Of a stretch of 64,000 nt of DNA, positions 25,044 through 36,867 are shown in pieces (positions within the stretch are counted from its first letter, which is position 1; each line of letters opens with the position of its first letter). The notes beneath the pieces are model-generated. The model was given only the letters and a program-made list of their open reading frames with translations. It was not told the origin of the DNA and searched no databases. The stretch lies in the NCBI GenBank assembly GCA_035048815.1, contig JAUCBN010000017.1, positions 15,496,936-15,560,935 on the forward strand, read 5' to 3'. Both the position numbers and the translations under genes were made by a program. The stretch comes from Abelmoschus esculentus (taxonomy: Eukaryota > Streptophyta > Magnoliopsida > Malvales > Malvaceae).

Positions 25044-25720
25044 TTATTTATCCAAAACGGATCCGTGTTTTTTTTTTTTAGAAGTTTGATTTATGCTTAA
25101 AGGTGAAACCCATTTTTTGATTCTTCCACGGTAGGGTCCATGCAAGAAAGGATCATATATTCTAGGTAAGTATTCTCTTTTAGTTTCATTATTAGAGAAT
25201 CGAGTCCTTTTTTCAAGTATGCCCAGCTCAAAAGATTCCTTATCTAAAGATTCGACTCTTTTTATAAACTCCTTACTTAAATTTCTTCTTTTTAGTTCAT
25301 TGAAAAAACTCCAATCAGTATACAATTCATCAGAAAACAATTTTTCTAGTGTGAAAAAATATATTTTTTTTTGTATCATTTCTCCAAAAGTTGATAAACT
25401 AGGTGGATACGTAAAAGAAATTTTTTCTTTTCCATCACTTTGACATGTGTAAAAAAAATATTGTGACATTTCATTTTTATAGCATTTTCAAACCGGTCAT
25501 TTTTTATATATCGCAAAGGTCGATTCCATCGCTTAGAATCAAAAAGAAGTGTCACAAGGGGTTTTTCAAACCATAATTTATATTTATCTTCTTTTTTTTT
25601 TAATATTTCGAACTTCGAACTTTCTTGATTCCCATCCAGGTAAGAAGTTTCATAAACTGGTCTATTTTTATAGTATGCCTCTTTAAAGGGAAAGTGGAGT
25701 TCGCCCTTTATTTTTATTTT
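25044..25720 (-). pseudogene. ycf1: Plastid ycf1 (Tic214) fragment integrated in the nucleus
   Basis: The minus strand encodes a stretch of the plastid Ycf1/Tic214 protein, including FPFKEAYYKNRPVYETSYL, WFEKPLVTLLFD, RYIKNDRFENAI, then SQYFFYTCQSDGKEKISF and FLHGPYRGRIKKW. A single-base deletion at about 25475, between the NDRFENAI and SQYFF segments, splits it into two frames. It is a small internal piece of a protein of roughly 1,800 residues with no start or end, so it is a non-functional nuclear plastid DNA segment. The boundary toward 25720 is approximate. Confidence 0.85.
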
Positions 25721-25858
25721 TTTCTTTCCAGTCACTCGTAGCTTTTCTGTTTGGGACCCACAAACCATAACATCGAGAACAAGACAAACCTCGTGTCTTG
25801 CTGCTTCTTTATTTGATCCCGCTCCCAAAAAATCCATCCAACGGCGACGATTTGTCAC
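25721..25858 (-). other. Open-frame extension fused to the ycf1 fragment, origin unresolved
   Basis: In the same frame and immediately upstream of the ycf1 fragment, about 45 codons (from WMDFLGAGSNKEAARHEVCL) do not read like Ycf1, and the DNA is less AT-rich than the flanks. It may be another organellar piece joined to the ycf1 fragment before or during integration. No source gene could be assigned. Confidence 0.4.
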
Positions 25859-25859
25859 G

Positions 25860-28150
25860 TTTTTTTTTCTCTTCCGTTAAAAGGATGTTACGCGAAAATA
25901 AAATAAGGGTAAATTACACGAATGATGAAATATATATAAATTTACGGATATATTTGATTTAAAAGAAAAAAAATTGATTTAAAATATTAAAATATTTGAT
26001 TTTTGAATTAAAATAGTAAAATATTTAATATTTGAATTAAAATTTTAAAATAAATAGTTAATACTTTAACTCAAATATTTTAATTTAAAATACTTTAAAT
26101 CAAATTTATTTTCTTTTAAAATATTAAATATTTGAGTTAAAATATTAAATATTCAAATATTTTTGATTTAAATATTAAATATTCGGTTATTTTAAATTGT
26201 ATTACTAATTTGATTTGGTGTTTTATATGGTTTTACGCATTTAAAGAGATTTAAATTTGATATATCTTTCAATTATTTTTTTAATTTATTATTTTTATAA
26301 AGTATGTATTTAAATGATATATTTTATATAACTAAGATTATATTAATATAGTTATAAATGTGTGAGTTTAAACGCATAATAAGTCATAGGTTCTTCTCGG
26401 ATTATATTATAACTTACTTAAATATTCATTCATCTGGTTATAATATGTCACCTTTTGATTGACAAAAAATAAATATATTAAATAATAAATTAATTAATTA
26501 AAAATTAAAATTAATTATTTAATCGAATGATGACGTGTTTAATAAAAATTAAATGTATAATTTTATAGTTTTTATCAATTATCACATCATTCTTACTATA
26601 CCTCTTTGTTAAATTAAATGATGTAAATAATAAATCTTATAATATAATAGCAAAAGTAAATATTTTCATAATTAGGTGACCATCTATATAATTTACCCAT
26701 AAAATAGTAGCGCCACGTTATAACCGAGGAACATGCAAAAACAGGTGTAGCTCTCCTTCAACTATTTCGTGAACCATGTGACAGTATAGGGGCAGTTTCG
26801 TCATTCTAACAAAATCCGTATAAGAAAACTTTATATTGGGCCCCACTCCCATTGTAGATTCAAATCCAGTGGTTTAGACCTCACCGCCGCCTCCCAAGTT
26901 CCCGCGGTTTTGACGGTGATGAATATAAAAGGAATTAAAATAAATATTGTAAAAACAAAAAAGAGAAAGAGCTTTGGTTGACGTAACTTTAACGCTTATT
27001 TGTCTCTTTCTAAAGAAAAGGAAAGGACAGTGATACCCTCGTAATTCTCCAAAAATTCAATTAGGTCTTCAATTATGTTGGAAACACTGTAATTATTAGT
27101 AATTATTGATATACAAATGGGGTTTTAGCAAAAACAATAAAATATTGGGAAATTTCCAAATTTTTGATAAAAATGTGGGGTTTTGAATTTGAAGAACAGA
27201 TCGTTAATGAAAGTTTTAAACTTAAAAACGAAATTAGTTTATGTAATAAATTAATTGAAGTTTATAACTTTTAAGGGTAAATTATAAATTTCATATTTTT
27301 TTATTTTAATCGTTAAAATTTTTAAAAGTGATTTATTTATTTATATTTCAATTGATCTGTTGTTAAATATTTAATAACGTTTTTGACTGATATTTCTTTT
27401 TAAAAATTATAATATTAGCAATACATTTTTATGAAAAAAAAAATAGTTTTAGATTCTCATTTTATTTTTCCATTGATGGGTTATTTTTTTCAAAAATTTT
27501 GTGTATTAATTTAGTTTAAAATTTTATAAATTTTAAATTTAATTTTAAAAAAAATTAAACTAATAAAATATGAAAGAAAATTATTAGATAAGTGATCGAA
27601 AAAGATATAAAAAATTATACTTCTTTATCATATCAAAATAAATTATAAAAAATTAAGAGAAAATAACATTAATGGTAGGTAACTAATATGTCAACAAAAA
27701 AAATCATTTACATCAGTACATATAATTATCATGTTAATTTTTTACTTTTAATTTAATATTTAAATATTAAAAATAATTCAAAACTTTACTATTTTTAAAA
27801 ATGTTTATTTTTTAATTTATATTTATTTTTAAATGGTTTATTAAAAATATTATAAAACAATTTTATATAAAAAAATTGTTTAAAAAACTTTATGCTTAAT
27901 TTGAATTTGAATAAATATCAAACACCTGTATATATCTTATACAGATATCACACTTTAATTTAAATTTCATATTAAATTGTATTTATCTACATATTTATTG
28001 AAATTAAATTTAAATTAAAATTATATCACTTGACTCGTTGAAAATAAATAATTATATAAATAATAAAAAAATGTTGCGGTCAATAACTGAAAGGAAGTAG
28101 TTGAATTTGTGGGCAATAATGTCTTTTTGCTTCAAAGAAAATTTTATTAC
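25860..28150. other. AT-rich intergenic sequence; upstream region of the CCCH gene
   Basis: No gene is recognised. A less AT-rich island at about 26700-27060 stands out but has no open frame. From about 28100 onward the sequence is probably the promoter and 5' UTR of the zinc-finger gene, including an ATC/CAT trinucleotide run at 28360-28378. Confidence 0.45.
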
Positions 28151-28511
28151 CGTGCGACAGGACAGAACACAGAAGCTTACTTGAAAGAAAAAAATCCAAG
28201 ATTTCATCTTGCAATAAAAAGAAAAAAATAATAATTTTAATTTCTTTTTTTAAAAAATCAAATGGGAATATTTTCTAGGATTTCACTTTTTGTTTCTTTA
28301 TAGTCTGTTTCTTTGTTCCCACAAGAAGGAAAAAATCCCGAAATTTCTCTCTTTTGATCGTCATCATCATCATCATTGCTCGGAAAACCAGACAAAACTT
28401 GCTTTGGTTTATACCCAGAAATTAAGTCTTGTTCCTCATTGTTGTTTGGTTTTTTATTGTTCTGATCAAAAGTAAGATACGGTTTCACAGAATTCTGAGA
28501 GGAACCCACCG

Positions 28512-31088
28512 ATGCCAGATAATCGGAAAGTTCAGAACAATGTTGTGCCGAATCAATCCGGTGATGATTTTGAAGGTAGCACCGATTCTTTGTGCACTCT
28601 TTGTTACTTCAAATCGTACAAAGATCTGATGCAACTTTGTATGTTTTAATTTGAAAGTCTGTTCTTTTAATCGGAGCTTCTACGATTGTTTTTTTTTTTT
28701 TTTTATGTTCTTTTTGTTGTTCTTGAATGTGATCGCTTATTTGGTACGATCAGAATAGATTCTAATTTTGATTAAATTCTGGGTCTTTTTTACTATGTTT
28801 TCAGAAGCATTTTTGTGGTTGAAAACTAATGGTAATAACCAAGAGGCTGATGTTTCTAAATCAGCCTCGTATCCTGATCGTCCTGGTGAACCTGATTGCT
28901 CTTATTATTTAAGGACTGGATCATGTGGCTATGGAAGTAAATGTCGTTTTAATCATCCGGCTTATGATGCTCATCAGGTAATGAAGTTTTTGTTATTCTT
29001 TTGAAGTGAATTGTGTTTACTGTCCGATTATTTCAAGATCGAAAGCCCTTCGATTCCGATGTAGTGGTTATGTTGTTATTTGGTGCAGGGTGGACGATAT
29101 CGGGAGGAACTCCCTGAAAGAGTGGGACAGCCAGACTGTGGGGTATTAGTACTTTCTCGTTTAAGATCATCGGTCTAAATTACCTTTTCTAGGAGATGTT
29201 TGAGTTTCTATTTTTGTGCTGAGCCATATATAACTCTTGCTAAGAAAAAGGAAAGGCAACGAATGTGGTCGGTTGCAATAGATGGTGTAATGTCGATGAT
29301 ACGGTTTTACCAGTTGACTGCAGGGACTATGATCTTAATATTACCAGTGTGCTGATGTTTCTTTTAACATTGAGAATTGATGCATAACCTTTTTTCTTCC
29401 CTACAGAAAACTGATGTTGTTGTAGCTCAGGGTCATCGTTGATATGGTCGATCTAGTGCTAAATTGTTTTGCCGATATGTTGTTGACGCTCTTTTTCATT
29501 AACCTCCTTTGCAGTACTTTCTAAAGACAGGAACTTGCAAATATGGATCCACATGTAAATATCATCATCCAAAGGACAGAAATGGAGCTGGACCTGTTAC
29601 ATTTAACATTCTTGGCCTTCCTATCCGTCAGGTACTTCCTTTTTCTCTTCTTTGATGTTTTCGCTTGATCGTATGTAGTTTCATCATGGATTTGTATTTA
29701 TCAGGATGAAAAACCATGTCCTTATTTCATGAGGACTGGATCATGTAAGTTTGGGATAGCATGCAAGTTTCATCATCCCCAGCCTGCTTCACATGGGACT
29801 GGCTTACCTGTTAATGGACCTGCGGGATCAGCGGTTTTGTCGCCAACAGGTGTGCCATATGCTGGTGGGTTACACACGTGGTCATTACCTAGGGCACCAT
29901 TCGTCTCTGGCCCTCGTTTACAAACCCAAAGCTACATGCCTGTTATTGTTTCTCCTCAAAACATGGTTCCTGCAAATGGCTGGAGCACCTACATGGTAAG
30001 TGAATGTTTCTTCAGGCTCTAATATAATGCGGTCAGTAAAATCTAAGCTCTGCAAGGTGCCATCATTCCAGGTTTCCTTTTACCATTCTTTGACAGTGAA
30101 AATGCAAAGTATATTCGAATGACTTCATAAAATGTGAAATTTAAATGTTTCACTTGTCCTAAATCATGCTCCATACAGTAAAGTTCTCATTGACTTTTGA
30201 TTCACTTTAACTTTCGTTTACCGTATCTAACTACAACATCAGTTGTCGGCTGATTTAAGTAACCTTAGTTCCCCCCATTTTGCCTCATTTTATTGTTCTT
30301 CATTTCTAATTTAACTCTAATCAGGGAAATATGAGTCCTGTATCTTCTGCTGGTATTCTTGGATCCAATTATGCTTACAACTCGATGAATTCCACCGATT
30401 CGGGTTTTAGTGGACAGATGCTTCTGTCATCAACATCTGCTTCTAACTATCCTGAAAGACCTGAGCAACCAGAATGTAGGTATTATATGAACACTGGCTG
30501 TTGCAAATATGGATCTGATTGCAAGTACCATCATCCAAAAGAAAGGATTGCGAATTCAGCCATTAATAGTGTTGCCCCCCTCGAGCTTCCTTCGAGACCT
30601 GTAAGTTTCATGTCTGTTTTTCACATGCTTAGGTATCGATTCTGGTAAAATGGAATTCGTATGGCCATTTCCATTTCTGTCACTTATAATTAGTTTGCTT
30701 TCGATAGATATACACACTTGCGAAATATTTACTTTATTTCTTATTCTTCTGAATGTAGGGGCAAGCCATTTGTTCTAGCTACAGTATGTATGGACTCTGC
30801 AAGTACGGGCCAACATGCAGATTTGATCATCCTTATTTGGGATATCCTAATCCTTATAACTATGCTCTAAGCCTTCCTTTACCGGTGTTTGATGCATCTC
30901 TCCCAACATATCAAAGAATGTCACCAACAGTCCATTTGTCTGAAGCTCCTCTGCCACCAAAACTTCCCAATCAGGGACGGAACACCGACCCCGTAAGCAA
31001 GAAACATCAGAACTTGGATGATCCTTCCGAACAAGTTGCTTCCCCGCCACATTCTTTGCAGACTTCTTCAAAAACCTCACAAGATTGA
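28512..31088 (+). CDS. CCCH-type zinc-finger protein with five fingers (plant ZFN-like)
   Basis: Seven exons: 28512-28575, 28805-28977, 29089-29142, 29515-29631, 29705-29995, 30325-30600 and 30759-31088, all GT-AG, encoding 434 residues. Five C-x8-C-x5-C-x3-H fingers are visible: C53-H72, C96-H115, C141-H160, C284-H303 and C330-H349, arranged three plus two with a linker of about 120 residues. This 3+2 layout and length match the plant-specific ZFN1/ZFN3 group, nuclear proteins that bind nucleic acids, with roles reported in RNA and DNA binding. The start MPDNRKVQ was chosen because it splices in frame into the AFLWLK segment before finger 1. The C-terminal 85 residues are Pro/Ser rich. The individual target is unknown. 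Confidence 0.9.
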
Positions 31089-31590
31089 AACTGATGTAAT
31101 CGGTGTCATTTTATTATCCGTTTAAAACTTTTTTAATTCGAAACCTTCCGAAAAGATGTCCATGATACTTTACCTCCTGCATCCCTTTCACATGTAGTTT
31201 GACAGTGTTGTAGGTGTTTTTCCCTGACATTTTATATGTGTGCAAACTACTGGGGGCAGAAGCCAATTTTTGTTTTTGTGGTGAATAAAATGCAGGTGAA
31301 AAGTTGCAAGAGTGGGGTTGTCAATGTGATATTTATGCTTCTAAATTATTCGAGTTTGATTCGAAAAAAATATTAGAGTGCTCATGAAGTCATAGTAGAA
31401 TTTAGGAAAAACTTAGAAGTGTTCAGCTTCATATATTTGAACATTTTAATATCTGGATCAAGTGGTACCCTGCATTTATTTATTTATTTATTTATTATAA
31501 TAAGAAAAGGTATTGAAAATATTTAAATTTGAGCTCAATTGCAAAAAATCAACTTCCCTCATGTAACTGTTCTTAAACAAAAAATGGTTG
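31089..31590 (+). other. 3' flank of the CCCH gene
   Basis: This is probable 3' UTR to about 31300 (AATAAAAT near 31285), followed by AT-rich spacer with an (ATTT)n run near 31476-31495. No other gene is seen. Confidence 0.45.
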
Positions 31591-31594
31591 GAAG

Positions 31595-31764
31595 CCTGTC
31601 AGACAACTGCATGGCAAGCTGAAAACGATCCTCTGCGGCCAAGAAAGTGCACATGAATGGGAACTTCAGACCAGTAATCACGCAGTCTTGGAATCCTGTC
31701 TCCTTAAAACTCGAGGATACAGAGGTACAAGACTATAGAACAGATCCTGAAAAAATAATGTCGT
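31595..31764 (-). pseudogene. U3 snoRNA pseudogene, copy c
   Basis: Only about 170 nt remain of the usual 217. The 3' half lacks about 20 nt of the GGATGGTCACG stem, and the middle lacks the box C' region. The 5' leader ACTTGAACAGG is replaced by an AT-rich run, and the last bases are mutated (GTCTGACAGG). The promoter is still recognisable: USE-like 31820-31830, 24 nt, TATA CTTAAATA at 31788-31795, then 23 nt to the start. A T6 run follows the 3' end. Confidence 0.8.
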
Positions 31765-32552
31765 GACCAAACAAAACCTGGTTCTGACTTAAATATTAGC
31801 TTGTTTGGTCTTTCCTTTCTCATGTGGTATAGTGTTCATGTCCTGACAAAGTCAGTCAGTGTTTTAACCTACACGTGTCTTCCATAATCTTTGTCCACCA
31901 CTATGGTTAGGATCCATTTCAAATTGCAAGGTCTGCATCGGGCTTAGAATCAAGACCTCATTTCTTTTACAGAAACAAAACACGTTCTACATTAATCAAT
32001 TCTTTTGGTTGAAACAAAAGCTTTGGAGTACTAATAAGACCGAAAAGAAGAAGGTCTTTATAAAGGAAGTGTCTTTCCTTCTTTTTTTTCTTTTTGTATC
32101 AATTTTTCCAATCAAATTAAGACTGGTGCCTTTTCTGTAGCTTAGAGTGAACGTTCAATATTTTAATTACATTCTGTTTTCAACTTCTGCTTTTTGTTCC
32201 AGTTTGAGCAATATTTTACCTGGGATTTGGTTTTGCGTATTTCTTTATTATCTCACGACTTATAAAGATGAAGGTACTTTTGAAAGACCATTTGGCTGGG
32301 AAAGGATCTGGAGGAGCAAGTGAGAAATCTGAACCTAGTGCATCTCTAGAATTTCTCACAACTTCGATGATTTGGTGCTCAAAAGGAATGAACTTTGGAT
32401 TGTGGCTGCATCTTGGTGATCATGCTTAATTAGTACTGTAACACTGAAACTATGGTGCTTGACTAAAATTAGAAACTTCTGTTGTAGGGCAAAGGCATTT
32501 TTGTTTTTGTTGTCAAGCAGGTTGATGCAAAAAGGAAAAAAACGTTCAGAAG

Positions 32553-32768
32553 TCTGTCAGACAACTGCGTGACCATCCCAGCAAGACAAGGCATGCTGAG
32601 AACGATCCTCTGCGGCCAAAGAATACCCACTGGTGGAACCTCCGGCCAGTAATCACGCTCTGATCACACAGTGCTGTGTCATCAACCAAACTTGGAATCC
32701 TGTCTCCTTAGAACTCAAGGATACAGAGGTACGAGCCTATAGAACAGATCCTGTTCAAGTAAGGTCGT
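32553..32768 (-). ncRNA. U3: U3 snoRNA gene, copy d
   Basis: A 216-nt copy with an intact 5' domain (ACGACCTTACTTGAACAGG, CTATAGGCTCG), a TTGATGA C' box, the box B region and the terminal GTCTGACAGA. The oligo-T terminator (complement of A7 at 32536-32542) is 10 nt beyond the end. It lies downstream of ACO2 on the same strand, about 700 bp from the ACO2 stop. Confidence 0.9.
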
Positions 32769-32791
32769 GACAAAGCAGCTCATGCTTCTCA

Positions 32792-32834
32792 CTTAAATAC
32801 CACTTCGTTTGGTCTTTCCTTTCCTATATGGGAT
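32792..32834 (-). promoter_or_regulatory. Pol III-type promoter of U3 copy d
   Basis: The USE reads ATCCCATATAG on the minus strand (32824-32834). It is followed by 24 nt, the TATA element (32792-32799), then 23 nt to the RNA start at 32768, the same geometry as every other U3 copy here. Confidence 0.8.
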
Positions 32835-33164
32835 ATTGTTCATGTCCTGACAAAAACAGTCCGTGTTTTAACCCACACGCGTCTTCCATAACCTCTGTCC
32901 GCCACAATAATTCTGATCCACTGCAAATTACCAGATTCTGCATTGGTCTTACATTCAAGACCTCAATTTCTTTTACAGAAACAGAACACGTCATTTGAAT
33001 GCTAATCTACGAACCTCAATCCACTTTTTGTATGAAGTAAAAGCTTTCGACTCCAAGAGGGAACAAAAAGAAGGTATTTTTCTTAAAGGTTTTGTAGTTT
33101 TATGTTGTAACAATCTTCAATTACATATGGATTTTGCTCAGATTTGTGTCTAAAGCACGGGTAA

Positions 33165-33245
33165 GGTTCCTTGTTAGTTCATAGTTGCACACAACAAGAA
33201 GGAGGAGATTTTATTGTTAGTTCATAGTTGCACACAACAATAAAA
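33165..33245. repeat. Short tandem duplication downstream of ACO2
   Basis: GTTAGTTCATAGTTGCACAC is present twice about 47 bp apart, each followed by ACAACAA. ACO1's downstream region has only one copy of the element (near 3085-3105), so this is a local change after the ACO duplication. Confidence 0.6.
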
Positions 33246-33465
33246 ATTCATTTATACGATCTCTTTTAAATGTTACATCATAATAAAATAGTACTCCTTG
33301 TAGAAATAGAAATGGTTGCTTATTCTTCAGAGTATTGAATCAGAATTCAACTCTGACTTATTTAAAAATAAATAAATCCACACACCACGCTTAAAATAGA
33401 TTAACGGTAGCCATTTCCTGGTCAACTCCAAGGCCAAAGTAAAGCAGATGAGGCATAATTTATTC

Positions 33466-34586
33466 TCAAGCTGTTGCGGTGGGAGTGGGAGCAGTTGTTT
33501 CTCTGGCTTTCATGGCTTCGAACCTAGGTTCCTTGGCTTGGAATTTCATCCCAGCGTATAGAGTCATGTAATCTTCAAACACATATTTGGGGAATATGTT
33601 TTTCTTCCCATCTTCTGTTTCTTTCTCCAGCAGGGCCGGGGCAGGGAAGATAACGGCGTCGCTGCCAGGGTTGTAGAACGATGCTATGGACATGCGAGCA
33701 CCGTCGGTTTGGGCAACAACTCTGTGCTCCACGCTCTTGTATTTGCCATTGGTGATGACCTCGAGCTGGTCCCCGAGGTTGATGACAATGGAGTGGCGCA
33801 AGGGGGGAACATCCACCCATTCACCGTCTTTAAGAAGCTGAAGGCCATTCACTTGGGGGTCTTGGAGGAGCAAGACGATGCCACCGGCATCGGTGTGAGC
33901 TCTGAGACCCTTGATTTTGTCTGGGGTTGGGCAGGGTGGGTAGTTTGCCACTTTGGTGCCAAAGGTTGGACCTTTGGTACCGTAAAATGCTTTCTTAAGG
34001 TATCCCTTTTCGAGTCCCAGGTTCTCACACAACAAGTCAAGCAGCTCTTCTGCCAGTTTCTCCAGTTTCAGTGCAAATTCTTTCATCACCTTCCTGCAGT
34101 TTTATTTGGATTAAATACATTCAACATGTAAATGGGTTGGTTTGGTTGAAGAAATTGTTGAAAATACCTGTATTCATCAGATAGATCTTGGACTTGAGCT
34201 ATGTTTGATTGAGGGAGATGGCGCAAGTGGAATGTGCTTTCCCAGTCCATATCTGTCACCTCAGCCTGGAGACCCTCCAGTGCCTTGTTTGCCACCCGTT
34301 CCTTGAACCTCTGCTCCATGCATTTCTTGTAATGCTCTTTCGTCAACCTTTCAACAGTGTCCATGAAATCATTGGGAATCCCATGGTTCAGGATCTGAAA
34401 AAAATAATTAACAAAATACTATCAGATTCAAGGATAAATATCTATAAGTAGAGTATGAAGTTGTTAGGTTTTTATATATACCTCAAAGAATCCCCAGTTC
34501 TCACATGCATCTTTGATTTTTTCCATGGTGTCTGCTCTATCCTCACCATTCAGTTTCTCCATGTTGATCACCGGAAAGTTTTCCAT
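33466..34586 (-). CDS. ACO2: 1-aminocyclopropane-1-carboxylate oxidase, copy 2
   Basis: Complete ACC oxidase frame. Exons on the minus strand: 34482-34586, 34168-34394 and 33466-34093, 319 residues starting MENFPVINMEKLNG. All catalytic residues are present (H177, D179, H234, R244, S246). Intron 1 appears identical to that of ACO1, but intron 2 is quite different in sequence and shorter (74 bp against about 98 bp in ACO1 and ACO3). The enzyme is probably functional if expressed. However, a copia element starting at 34681, only about 95 bp upstream of the ATG, separates it from its native TATA box (now at 40982-40989), so transcription would need a new start, perhaps within the retrotransposon. 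Confidence 0.93.
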
Positions 34587-34675
34587 TTCCCAAGAAATCT
34601 CTCACAAGTATGCCTCTTTTACTATATGTTATGGAAAAGCTTAAACTTGTTTGATGCAGAATGGAGGAGAGGGGG

Positions 34676-34680
34676 GTGGG
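34676..34680. repeat. Target site duplication, left side of copia element
   Basis: GTGGG lies directly before the 5' LTR. The right-hand partner at 40976-40980 is GTGGA, one base changed. The uninterrupted sequence upstream of ACO1 has CCCAC (reverse of GTGGG) at this point, supporting GTGGG as the original. Confidence 0.8.
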
Positions 34681-34973
34681 TGTTAAGATCAAGTAAATTT
34701 AGCTTAGGCTTATATTTATTTTAGTTAGAATGAGAATAGTTTTTTCCTGTGCTACTCCATTCATTCATTGACAGCTGGCAAGTCTGGTAAAGTAACTGAT
34801 AGGTATTCTGTTAGAACAGTTACTTTATCTTTCTTCAGCCTCTCACATGTATAAATCAACCGGTTCTCTTTTGAGAATTTTACGGTTTTCATTCAATAAG
34901 AAATAACAAGAGTGCCGTCTCTCTTTCTCTATGATTGTCTTTTGGTTTCTGAGTATAATCTCAGATCCTGACA
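34681..34973 (+). repeat. 5' LTR of the copia element
   Basis: Begins TGTTAAGATC and ends ATCCTGACA. It contains TATAAATCAACCGG near 34851, a possible LTR TATA region, and an AATAAGAAATAAC segment near 34896. The 3' LTR is the same length. Confidence 0.93.
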
Positions 34974-34986
34974 TGGTATCAGAGCC
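34974..34986 (+). other. Primer binding site of the copia element
   Basis: TGGTATCAGAGCC follows the LTR directly and is the standard plant copia primer site, complementary to the 3' end of initiator methionine tRNA. Confidence 0.92.
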
Positions 34987-35199
34987 ATCTTCACTCCTGG
35001 AGTACTGTGAATCCTTGTGTACTGTGGTTCGTCGGTTCTTCTCCTTCCGCCGCTGTGCTTCCAGATCAGGTTTCATTCTTTCTTCCGGTTTCTTTATGCT
35101 TTTGGTTGGTTCTCTTGAGTTCTCTCATTGTTGTTTTGGATGCGAGTCACAAGAACTCTAATCTTTTAGTGTGAGGTTTCGTTCGTTCTTTTTTCTGAG

Positions 35200-35483
35200 T
35201 TCATGGTTGTCTATTTTTCTAATCGTGGTCGCAAGCATATTCACTCGCAAAGACTCATTGGTTACAGAGTGAATTAGTGATCCTGAATTGGCGTTCGTGG
35301 TTCTCTATTTTTCTAATTGTGATCGCAAGCATATTCACTCGCAAAGACTCATTGGTTACAGAGTGAATTAGTGATCCTGAATTGGCGTTCATGGTTTTCT
35401 ATTTTTCTAATTGTGGTCGCAAGCATATTCACTCGTAAAGACTCATTGGTTACAGAGTGAATTAGTGATCCTGTATTGGCGTG
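35200..35483 (+). repeat. Three tandem 94-bp repeats in the copia leader
   Basis: Three copies of a 94-bp unit (anchor GCAAGCATATTCACTCG at 35231, 35325 and 35419) lie in the untranslated leader between the primer site and gag. Copies differ by only a few bases. Confidence 0.9.
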
Positions 35484-35607
35484 TTTTGGGGGGTTAATAT
35501 GGCTCTTTCTAATTGATCTTTGGTTAATTTTGTTGTGGACTCTCTTTCCTCGTCTTTTGTTTTGGGTGTTAAGGTGCTCTGTTTGTTGCTTTCTCTAACT
35601 GAAGAGT

Positions 35608-36855
35608 ATGGTCCAAGACGTTTCCTTAAGTTCGACTTCTAGCCCTACTCAGTCTGCAAATACCTTGAATATGTCTTCTGTTCAATTGATACCTAAACAT
35701 GATATTGTTAAACTATCAGAGAACACCTATGTGCTTTGGAAGCATCAAGTGAGTTTGATTGTTGATGGTTATGGTCTGTTAAATTTTCTTTCTGAAGATT
35801 TTGTGGCGCCGGCTCAGTTTATATCTGACGATTCAGGGCAGCGTATTGAGAATCCAAAGTTCTTGTTACATCATCGACAAGATAAGTTGCTTGCGTCGTT
35901 GATGTTGTCCACCATAAGTACTGAAGTTCTTCCTCATCTTACTGGTTGTAACACAACTTATGCCATTTGGAGCACGACCACTCGCATGTTTGGAGCAGTG
36001 TCCAGCTCTAAAACCTCAGCCCTACGACACAGTTTACACACACTTAAGAAAAATGGGCTATCAGTTAATGAGTATTTAGCTAAAATTAAACTACTTTGTG
36101 ATACTCTTAACACTGCAGGCAGCATTGTGTCTGAACAAGAGCAGGTTAGTATAATTCTTGCTGGCCTGTCCATGAAGTTTGAATCTGTCATTGCAGTGGC
36201 CACAAAGGAGTTTATGTCCATCTCCAAGCTATCTGAGATGTTGATTGATTGCGAGACTCGACAAAAAATGTTTCAACAAGAAAGCTTACCTATGCATGCC
36301 AATGTGGTTACTCGTCGAACTGAAATGTCTGCAGATAGCTCAATCGATAGCTCCTTTTCTGATAACAGTGGTTCTTATCAACCTCAACAGGGCAATCAAG
36401 GTTATTCGAGGGGTCGACGTGGTGGATCTAATTTTAGGGGCAGAGGTCGTTGGGGCCGTAATGGTTCGAATCGACCACAGTGTCAATTATGTAGCCGTAT
36501 AGGTCATGTCGCCCTCAAGTGTTGGTACAGGTTTGATCATGATTTTCAGGGGTTCAATGTTGATACTACAACAGGTCAGAGTGAAAATTTTCATGGTCAC
36601 AACAACAATTCTGGAAGTACAAGTTCTTCCCCAAGAACTAGCTATCCTGCACAAGTCTACAATCACGTAGTTAGCCATGGTTCTGCTGCCGTGTTTTCTA
36701 GTCAACCCAGTTCTTTTTCTTCTCCTCAATATGGGATGGTTACTTGCGACAATCAACTGACACCAATATTGTCCCCAACTTCAATGTCAGGATTTGTTCC
36801 AGGAAGCGTGTCTTCTCCAAAATTTGTCTCGGATTCTGCTGGAAAGGTGTTCTAG
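35608..36855 (+). pseudogene. Copia gag (CCHC nucleocapsid), ending at an in-frame stop
   Basis: 415 codons with the copia gag domain (residues about 60-210), a Gly/Arg-rich stretch and a CQLCSRIGHVALKC zinc knuckle near residue 293. It ends at TAG 36853-36855. The next 12 nt lead into the protease-integrase frame in the same phase, so gag and pol were one frame and the TAG is probably a later nonsense change, though readthrough cannot be excluded. Confidence 0.85.
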
Positions 36856-36867
36856 CCTTCGCTCAGT

